Shown here: positions 33,132 to 37,842 of the stretch, in pieces
Layout of the letters: each line of letters opens with the position of its first letter
Numbering within the stretch: position 1 is the stretch's first letter
Source: Oscillospiraceae bacterium
GTDB taxonomy: Bacteria; Bacillota; Clostridia; Oscillospirales; CAG-272
Assembly (NCBI GenBank): GCA_015064695.1
Contig: SVRS01000022.1
Location: forward strand, 1 to 37,842
DNA length: 37,842 nucleotides
Reading direction: 5' to 3'
Notes under the pieces: generated by a model
The model's input: the letters and a program-made list of their open reading frames with translations, nothing else
Databases searched by the model: none
Told to the model about the DNA's origin: nothing
Position numbers and translations under genes: made by a program

Positions 33132-33742
33132 AAAAACTGTTATGTGTCATTTTTACTTGCGTAGTTTTGCTGTCTTTTTCCTCTTGCTCGTTAGTGGAAA
33201 GATTTGCGGGGGATATGAGCCAACTCGATTATGACGAAGATCATAATTTGTTGTATAACGATAATGCTTATTATCGTGCTGATGATCGTTTTGAGGTGAG
33301 AACAGGCGAGAACGATAAAGTTATTGAGCTTGGTTGGCAATCTCAGTTTCCCTTCTTTCCCGATATGCACTACTACGCTTTTGATGAGGATAATCCGTTA
33401 TTCATTTTTTGCGAAAATAGAGAATCTACGTTGTACACTAAAGGTGTATACGTAAGATCGGATTACGATCTTTATAACAAAGTATATACTGTAGAGAACT
33501 CTAATATTGAGATTCCTCTTGTATCGGCTATGACGCAAAGTGATGTTGAAACTACAGCGATCGATCACGAAACGTATATATACCTGAAAATGTTTTTGAA
33601 AGATGATCCTCGCATACAAATAGAACTATCGGGTCCATATCAATATGACGATAATTGGTATTTTATACATACGGGCGAAACTTGGCTTATAAGCGATGAG
33701 TTCGTTGCAATGCTAAAAGCAAATAACATTGTAAGCGAATGA
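33128..33742 (+). CDS. Unknown lipoprotein coupled to the four-helix-bundle gene
   Basis: 204 residues. The signal peptide MKKLLCVIFTCVVLLSFSS ends in a lipobox-like FSSC, with Cys20 as the likely lipidation site, so the protein should sit on the outer face of the membrane. The mature part is acidic with many Tyr and Asp (LDYDEDHNLLYNDNAYY) and beta-rich; I do not recognise the fold. The start overlaps the preceding stop codon, and GGAGAACGGAAA serves as ribosome site. AT-rich like its partner. How an exported lipoprotein would work with a cytoplasmic four-helix bundle is unclear; it may be a passenger. Confidence 0.7.
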   Translation: MKKLLCVIFTCVVLLSFSSCSLVERFAGDMSQLDYDEDHNLLYNDNAYYRADDRFEVRTGENDKVIELGWQSQFPFFPDMHYYAFDEDNPLFIFCENRESTLYTKGVYVRSDYDLYNKVYTVENSNIEIPLVSAMTQSDVETTAIDHETYIYLKMFLKDDPRIQIELSGPYQYDDNWYFIHTGETWLISDEFVAMLKANNIVSE

Positions 33743-33772
33743 ATCTCTGTTTCCTTTGATGTAAGTCGCATC

Positions 33773-33813
33773 AGACACCTTTTGTTCGTTTTTACCTCAC
33801 TTAGACACCTTTT
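33773..33813. repeat. Two direct copies of AGACACCTTTT, 30 bases apart
   Basis: AGACACCTTTT occurs at 33773-33783 and 33803-33813, each followed after a few bases by TCGTTT or GTTCGTTT. The pair marks the right end of the AT-rich block. It could be a small tandem duplication. Confidence 0.5.
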
Positions 33814-33830
33814 CACTCGTTTAAGGCAAC

Positions 33831-33864
33831 AGAAAAGCCCGGGGCAATCGCCTTGGGCTTTTCT
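33831..33864 (+). terminator. Terminator at right end of AT-rich block
   Basis: AGAAAAGCCC at 33831-33840 pairs with GGGCTTTTCT at 33855-33864, with GGC/GCC pairing in the loop; a T-rich end and A-rich beginning make it possibly bidirectional. Confidence 0.75.
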
Positions 33865-33899
33865 ATTGTAGCTCTTTTTCGGCATGCGGCAAGAAAGCA

Positions 33900-33928
33900 T
33901 TGACATTCCGCGACATGTGTGGTACAAT
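33900..33928 (+). promoter_or_regulatory. Promoter of HAD hydrolase gene
   Basis: TTGACA at 33900-33905 and TACAAT at 33923-33928 with a 17-base spacer, about 50 bases before the start codon. Confidence 0.82.
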
Positions 33929-33978
33929 GAATCGAATCTTTTTTTCATGAAACCTTTTTTGAAACGGAAAGGGGCCTT

Positions 33979-34581
33979 ATGAAACACCTTATTTTTGATT
34001 TTGGTCAGGTTTTGGCTCATTTTGAGCCTTCCTACATGGTGGGGGTATACGTCACCGATTCCGGCGACTCGGAGCTTTTGCAGGAGGTCGTATTTGACCG
34101 ACTGTACTGGGATCGTCTGGATGCCGGTACCATCACCAACGAGGAAACCATGGAGTCCATCAAGGCTCGCCTCCCCCGGCGATTGTGGGATGTGGCCAAC
34201 ACCATCTACTACAGCTGGATCTACAATATTCCCGAAATGGAGGGAATGCGGGAGCTGATTCTCCACGTCAAAGAGACGTATAAGGTGGATACCTACCTAC
34301 TCTCCAACATCTCCCACTACTTTGCCGATCACGCCCATGAGATCCCCATTCTTTCCTTGATCGATCATCCCGTGTACTCCTCCAAATGCGGTTTCGTCAA
34401 GCCCTCCGCCGAAATCTACCGCTACATTTGCGCCACCTATGGTCTGACACCCTCCGAATGCCTTTTCGTGGACGACCGCGCCGACAACGTGGAGGCCGCA
34501 GAGAGGATGGGCATTCACGGGTACCTGTTTGACGGGGATGCTGAGAAACTGCGGGCGTATCTGGATGAGATATTGCAATAG
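33979..34581 (+). CDS. HAD-family hydrolase (YihX-like phosphatase)
   Basis: 200 residues. HAD motifs: I DFGQVLAHFEPS, where the usual second Asp position is replaced as in the DFGNV-type subfamily; II LLSNIS; III CGFVKPSAEIY with the Lys; IV CLFVDDRADNV with the acidic pair. The helical cap lies at residues about 15-90. YihX-type proteins hydrolyse sugar phosphates such as glucose 1-phosphate, but the substrate cannot be read from sequence. GGAAAGGGGCC precedes the ATG. It is a single gene with its own promoter and a shared terminator, converging on a glucosidase-like gene. Confidence 0.88.
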   Translation: MKHLIFDFGQVLAHFEPSYMVGVYVTDSGDSELLQEVVFDRLYWDRLDAGTITNEETMESIKARLPRRLWDVANTIYYSWIYNIPEMEGMRELILHVKETYKVDTYLLSNISHYFADHAHEIPILSLIDHPVYSSKCGFVKPSAEIYRYICATYGLTPSECLFVDDRADNVEAAERMGIHGYLFDGDAEKLRAYLDEILQ

Positions 34582-34603
34582 GAGCTGCGACACAACTCAA
34601 AAA

Positions 34604-34639
34604 GTCGGCTCGACCGCTTGAGCCTGCGGTCGAGCCGAC
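34604..34639. terminator. Convergent terminator between HAD and glucosidase genes
   Basis: A perfect 14-bp stem (GTCGGCTCGACCGC and complement) flanked by AAA and CTTT, usable in both directions. Confidence 0.8.
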
Positions 34640-34653
34640 CTTTGGGGGTTTAT

Positions 34654-35856
34654 TCAGAAACAAAATCCATCCAGCGTAACAAAGGTTTTATTCGCCAGCT
34701 CACTGTGGCAGAACCCCGCCTCGACCTCGGCCTTCATGAGATAGCCCAGGCCGCTCCAGCCCCAGAAGGGGGAGAGACCCTGGCCTGCTCCGGTCTCGCC
34801 ATTGTAGTATTCGCGAAGGTCCACCTCGCTGACCACCAGCTCGAAGGTCTTATCGGCCAGCTCGCGGGCAACGTCGGTGTAGCCGTAGCGCAAAAGGCCG
34901 CGGAAGACCATATAGTTGGTGGGGATCCAGGTGGAGCCCATCCAGGTGGATTCGTTGCCGTGCTTTTCCTGGTGGTAGTCCGGCTCGGATTTGGACCAGG
35001 TGGCTACGGGATAGTTGGTCCAAAACTCGTTGGGGTTGAGCAGATGCTCCTTGACCAGCCGCTCGGCGCGGTCTGCGGGGGCGGCTCCCACCCACAGAGG
35101 GATGAAGCCGGCCACAGACTTGACCTTATTGAGCTTCCCTGTTTTCTCACTGCGATCGTAGTAGAAGCCGTCCTCCTCGTCCCAGAATACTTCGTTGATC
35201 TTGGCTTTCAGCTCCTCGGCGTGGGCAGTAAATCCAACGGCTTCGCCGTCCTTGCCGATGGCTTTGGCGATCTCGGCCATGGCCTCCAGCTCACGGACCA
35301 GGTAGCAGTTGAGGTCCACGCCCTCGTATTCCCGCACGTTGGCATACCCCAACCGGCGGCCCTGGTTGTCCATGCCGCTGTGGTCCGAGCCGTCCCAATA
35401 GCAGAGGCCGTTGCCGTCGCTGTCCCAGGTGAACCAGTGGTCCAGGTACTTTTTCAGGCGGGGATAGTATCGCTCCCCTGCCAGCCATCGGAAGTCTTGT
35501 AGCTGGCGGGAGCCCAGCAGGGCCGTCTGGGCCAGGAAGGGCTTAAAGTGGTGGGTTTCGCGGACGTTGACCGCCGCGCGGGAAATAAAACCGTCGGCGC
35601 GCTGGGTGTCCAGGAAGGTCTCCACGTTGTTACGGCAGTATTTGGCCACTCCGAAATGAGAGAGGAACAGGGTCTCAAAATAGAGATCCCAGTCGTAGAG
35701 CTCGTGGATAGCGTAGCCCGTCACGCACTCGCGGCGGTTGATGTAGACGATACCTTTGTTTTTGATGTTATCCAGGATAGCCTGTATTTTGGGGATCACC
35801 GTCTCTTTTGTGTCTCTGCCGAGGAAATCCGGCACGGTATAGTCTTGAATGTTCAT
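34654..35856 (-). CDS. GH63/trehalase-like (alpha/alpha)6-barrel glycosidase
   Basis: 400 residues with no signal peptide, so cytoplasmic. The catalytic-type motifs of the GH63/GH37 clan are visible: ELYDWDLYFETLFLSHFG, NGLCYWDGSDHSGMDNQGR with the likely acid Asp, NESTWMGSTWIPTNYMVFRGL, and near the end REYYNGETGAGQGLSPFWGWSGLGY with the likely base Glu. Such enzymes release glucose, mannosylglycerate or similar from alpha-linked sugars; substrate not determinable. Start: GCAGGAA places ATG 35856; the ATG two codons upstream at 35862 is too close to the ribosome site. Its promoter is consensus. Confidence 0.85.
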   Translation of the reverse strand: MNIQDYTVPDFLGRDTKETVIPKIQAILDNIKNKGIVYINRRECVTGYAIHELYDWDLYFETLFLSHFGVAKYCRNNVETFLDTQRADGFISRAAVNVRETHHFKPFLAQTALLGSRQLQDFRWLAGERYYPRLKKYLDHWFTWDSDGNGLCYWDGSDHSGMDNQGRRLGYANVREYEGVDLNCYLVRELEAMAEIAKAIGKDGEAVGFTAHAEELKAKINEVFWDEEDGFYYDRSEKTGKLNKVKSVAGFIPLWVGAAPADRAERLVKEHLLNPNEFWTNYPVATWSKSEPDYHQEKHGNESTWMGSTWIPTNYMVFRGLLRYGYTDVARELADKTFELVVSEVDLREYYNGETGAGQGLSPFWGWSGLGYLMKAEVEAGFCHSELANKTFVTLDGFCF

Positions 35857-35887
35857 AGTCATTTCCTGCTTTCTGAAGGGTGGTTAT

Positions 35888-35916
35888 ATTATACCATGGG
35901 CGAGCGTATCTGTCAA
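35888..35916 (-). promoter_or_regulatory. Promoter of the glycosidase gene
   Basis: On the minus strand TTGACA (35916-35911) and TATAAT (35893-35888) with a 17-base spacer, both consensus. Confidence 0.87.
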
Positions 35917-35957
35917 TCGGATCGTACAGACTTCACAGGAGTTTTTGCCTCGGATGA

Positions 35958-35986
35958 TTGACTTTTTGGCAAGATCGTGCTATAAT
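35958..35986 (+). promoter_or_regulatory. Promoter of small lipoprotein operon
   Basis: TTGACT at 35958-35963 and TATAAT at 35981-35986 with a 17-base spacer, 28 bases before the start codon at 36015. It excludes the in-frame ATG at 35958, which sits on the -35. Confidence 0.82.
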
Positions 35987-36014
35987 AGGAGCATCAAGCA
36001 ACAAGGAGTCTACC

Positions 36015-36344
36015 ATGCGCCGATTCGTTTTCCGCATTATGGTCATCTGTACAGCCCTGCTCACCGCCTGCACCCCCACTGATGATTTCGAGGCGGGCCG
36101 TCCCGTGGACCGGGAGGAGCTTGCTTCCCTATCCGCCGAGCTGTTCACAAAGGAAGTCGAGCCCGACACGGATGACGGCTTCCACACTCGCGAGGTTGTC
36201 TATTGGACCGAAGGCGGAACGGTTTATCATCACGACAGGGCTTGCTACCACTTGAAGCGGGCGGAGAACGTGATTTCCGGCTCGGTTAAGCACGCCCACA
36301 AGGAAGGAAAAGATCGTGCCTGCGCAACCTGCGCGGGCGATTGA
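36015..36344 (+). CDS. Small lipoprotein with Cys/His C-terminal domain
   Basis: 109 residues. Signal peptide MRRFVFRIMVICTALLTAC with lipobox LLTAC (Cys19). After an acidic linker, the last 50 residues hold VVYWTEGGTVYHHDRACYHLKR and RACATCAG, a compact Cys/His arrangement (CYHL ... CATC) seen at the ends of clostridial surface proteins and resembling an Ada-like metal-binding fold. Zinc binding is likely from the residues but unproven. The ribosome site is AAGGAGTCTACC. A second gene begins 14 bases downstream. Confidence 0.75.
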   Translation: MRRFVFRIMVICTALLTACTPTDDFEAGRPVDREELASLSAELFTKEVEPDTDDGFHTREVVYWTEGGTVYHHDRACYHLKRAENVISGSVKHAHKEGKDRACATCAGD

Positions 36345-36358
36345 CCGAGGAGGTAACC

Positions 36359-36880
36359 ATGAAGAACGACGAACGAAAGCCCCTTTCCAAAGCAATCGTT
36401 TTGCAGGAATTACAGAGGGAATATAAGGGACTTTTCATTATGGACCTGGCCATTTCTTTTGGCCTCGCAGGGATCGGTTTGATTGCCGTTGCCATAATCT
36501 CCCTGTTCTGGCATATATCCGTTGCCGTCAAGATCATCGGACTCCTATTCTGTCTGCCATTTTGGGGATGTGCGGTTTATTTCTTACTTCGAGGGCTCTG
36601 CAAACGTCTGAGGAATTGGCGGGATCTTGATTCGGATTGTCTCCGCATTGAGATTGACGAGGTCTCATCCAAAAGCACCGAAATACGGCAAAGCCGCAGC
36701 GGGAATCCCATCACGTTCCACCTATTGGACCTGAGCAGGCACGGCTCCCACTCCATAAGCGAAGCGGTCTGGACGGTCACCTCGGAGGGTGACTCGGTAT
36801 ACGTGGCCGTGTTGATATGGGAAAAGCCAACGGTCGTGGGCGTTTATCCCGCACTGACCCATAAGCTGATCGAGCCATGA
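36359..36880 (+). CDS. Unknown two-helix membrane protein
   Basis: 173 residues. Two adjacent hydrophobic helices (about residues 24-50 and 55-80) are followed by a soluble beta-rich domain of about 90 residues (SDCLRIEIDEVSSKSTEIRQSRSGNPITFHLLDLS). No family recognised. GGAGGTAACC precedes ATG 36359, so an upstream in-frame ATG at 36341 is not used. Co-transcribed with the small lipoprotein. Confidence 0.7.
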   Translation: MKNDERKPLSKAIVLQELQREYKGLFIMDLAISFGLAGIGLIAVAIISLFWHISVAVKIIGLLFCLPFWGCAVYFLLRGLCKRLRNWRDLDSDCLRIEIDEVSSKSTEIRQSRSGNPITFHLLDLSRHGSHSISEAVWTVTSEGDSVYVAVLIWEKPTVVGVYPALTHKLIEP

Positions 36881-36985
36881 CGATTGGAGAATAACCAACC
36901 ATCTACTACTTGCTTTTTCGTTTGGAGGATGCGTCTTCCCGATGGATTTCTTCACTTGTGCAACCGCTTCCGATGCAGGAATATC

Positions 36986-37022
36986 AAAAGAACCCAACAG
37001 GCGCGGCCCGTTGGGTTCTTTT
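36986..37022. terminator. Bidirectional terminator between membrane-protein and GNAT genes
   Basis: AAAAGAACCCAAC at 36986-36998 pairs perfectly with GTTGGGTTCTTTT at 37010-37022. Confidence 0.88.
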
Positions 37023-37023
37023 C

Positions 37024-37596
37024 TTACGCATCAAATTCCCCACGCAGAATGGCGCAGGTTCCGATGGTGCGGTATTTTCCTTTGATCTTCATGGATTCGC
37101 GGGCAAAGCCCTCAAAGGTCATGCCCACCCGCTCCATGAGGCGACGAGAGGCATCGTTCCCCAGAATGAAGCGAGCCTCAATGCGGTGGAGAGACAGCTC
37201 CTCAAAGCCAAAGGCCAGGACGCGGCGGACGGCCTCGGTGGCAAGGCCCCTTCCCTGGTAGGATGGGTTCAAAACGTAGCCAATTTCAGCAGAGTCGGCG
37301 GGACAATTAAAGGAAGTAAAGCCGCAGGTACCGATCATGCGGCCATCATTCTTGCAGATGACCGACCAATCGTAGAAATCTCCCGTGCGGTATCGTTGGC
37401 CGACGTAGATCAGATACTCCCTCGTCACGTCCTCGGAGGTGTGCGGATCCCAGGTCAGATACTCGGTCACCGAAGGACGCCGGGCGTATTCGTACATATC
37501 CGCCGCATCCGACACCCGCATACTCCGCAGGATCAGCCGCTCGGTCTCCAGGGTAGGAATATGGGAGAAAAGGCGGTAGATCAACTCTTTTTTCAT
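37024..37596 (-). CDS. GNAT acetyltransferase, RimJ/RimL type
   Basis: 190 residues. LETERLILRSMRVSDAADMYEYA is the N-terminal RimJ/RimL start, and IGYVLNPSYQGRGLATEAVRRVLAFGF holds the acetyl-CoA pyrophosphate loop (QGRGLA). LHRIEARFILGNDASRRLMERVGMTFEG completes the fold. These enzymes acetylate N-terminal or free amino groups using acetyl-CoA; substrate unknown. The ribosome site is GAGGGG before the ATG at 37596. It is a single gene with its own promoter and terminator. Confidence 0.92.
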   Translation of the reverse strand: MKKELIYRLFSHIPTLETERLILRSMRVSDAADMYEYARRPSVTEYLTWDPHTSEDVTREYLIYVGQRYRTGDFYDWSVICKNDGRMIGTCGFTSFNCPADSAEIGYVLNPSYQGRGLATEAVRRVLAFGFEELSLHRIEARFILGNDASRRLMERVGMTFEGFARESMKIKGKYRTIGTCAILRGEFDA

Positions 37597-37637
37597 ATAG
37601 CGGCCCCTCGCTTCACAATAACATTCGAACGCCTGCT

Positions 37638-37666
37638 ATTATAACATATTTGAATGTTTTTGACAA
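37638..37666 (-). promoter_or_regulatory. Promoter of GNAT gene
   Basis: On the minus strand TTGTCA (37666-37661) and TATAAT (37643-37638) with a 17-base spacer. Confidence 0.8.
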
Positions 37667-37714
37667 GGGGGGCGAAAGATTTTCATGAAAAAACTTTGTT
37701 TTTGCAGGAAACAG

Positions 37715-37743
37715 GTGACAAAACATATTTTTTGTGATATAAT
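37715..37743 (+). promoter_or_regulatory. Promoter of edge element
   Basis: GTGACA at 37715-37720 and TATAAT at 37738-37743 with a 17-base spacer. Transcription would start near 37750. Confidence 0.7.
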
Positions 37744-37749
37744 AAAAGG

Positions 37750-37842
37750 GGACCTCTAAATATTCAGCGTGCGGAGAGCGGCGAGAAGATTTTTTGTCAG
37801 ACGCAACAAAAGTCCGCGCGCGTAGTGGAGTCTACGCGAAGG
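37750..37842 (+). ncRNA. Structured, apparently non-coding repeat element cut by the window edge
   Basis: After the promoter the sequence has no ribosome site and no open frame with family motifs. It begins GACCTCTAAATATTCAGCGTGC and contains a TTTTGT/ACAAAA pairing (37792-37811) and a clear hairpin CGCGTAG-TGGAGT-CTACGCG (37819-37838). From memory, related gut Clostridia carry many near-identical elements that end in the complementary ATATTTAGAG, which would make this the left arm. Whether it is an RNA gene or a MITE-type repeat is open. Confidence 0.4.

Noticed and set aside
32429..33864. Genomic island integrated at tRNA-Arg with att duplication
   Set aside because: The tRNA 3' end is not duplicated at the other border and no integrase is in the block; the Xer gene at 24.7 kb looks chromosomal.

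Overview
The window comes from a low-to-medium G+C Gram-positive anaerobe of class Clostridia, most likely a gut Oscillospirales/Ruminococcaceae-type organism. The evidence is AGGAGG-type ribosome sites, many vegetative promoters (TTGACA, 17 bases, TATAAT), a zinc-type L28, SecA with a C-terminal SEC-C motif, a long-N-terminus Xer recombinase, a TnpV/DUF6809 mobile remnant, and intergenic repeat families that look clostridial. Most of it is ordinary G+C-rich housekeeping chromosome, interrupted by AT-richer accessory patches at about 1-2.2 kb and 32.5-33.8 kb.

Layout. 1-2.25 kb: the 5' end of a VTC-type polyphosphate polymerase, a mobile-element remnant (DUF6809 plus a TnpV with a premature stop), repeat debris, and a MerR-regulator/zinc-ribbon membrane-protein pair. 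2.3-5.3 kb: plus-strand operon rnhA, a DUF3863-like barrel protein and a PHP phosphatase, closed by a strong terminator. 5.3-13.4 kb: minus-strand series secA, two unknown membrane proteins, a 51-residue Asn/Gln-repeat protein and pcrA. 13.4-18 kb: plus-strand trmL, an unknown gene, mnmA, then a secreted CHAP-domain protein with a Cys-TM-Arg tail. 18-24.5 kb: minus-strand RCC1-repeat protein, comEC, rpmB and a membrane protein. 24.7-26.5 kb: Xer recombinase, an intergenic repeat and a flavin reductase. 26.6-29.9 kb: two tandem paralogous ECF sigma factors with long C-terminal extensions and near-identical upstream sequences. 30.1-32 kb: enolase and an XRE regulator.

32.4-33.8 kb: tRNA-Arg(ACG) with its own promoter and terminator. 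It is followed by an array of small hairpins separated by GTGAAAT/ATTTCAC, then a two-gene operon (four-helix-bundle protein and lipoprotein). This is the best candidate here for an under-described system. 33.9-37.6 kb: HAD hydrolase, a GH63/trehalase-like glucosidase, a small lipoprotein with a membrane protein, and a GNAT acetyltransferase. The right edge cuts through a promoter-preceded, structured, apparently non-coding element.

Functional themes are translation and tRNA modification (trmL, mnmA, rpmB, tRNA-Arg), DNA maintenance (rnhA, pcrA, xer, comEC), secretion (secA) and envelope sensing (sigma paralogs, lipoproteins). All calls come from reading the sequence and remembered family signatures; no database search was run.
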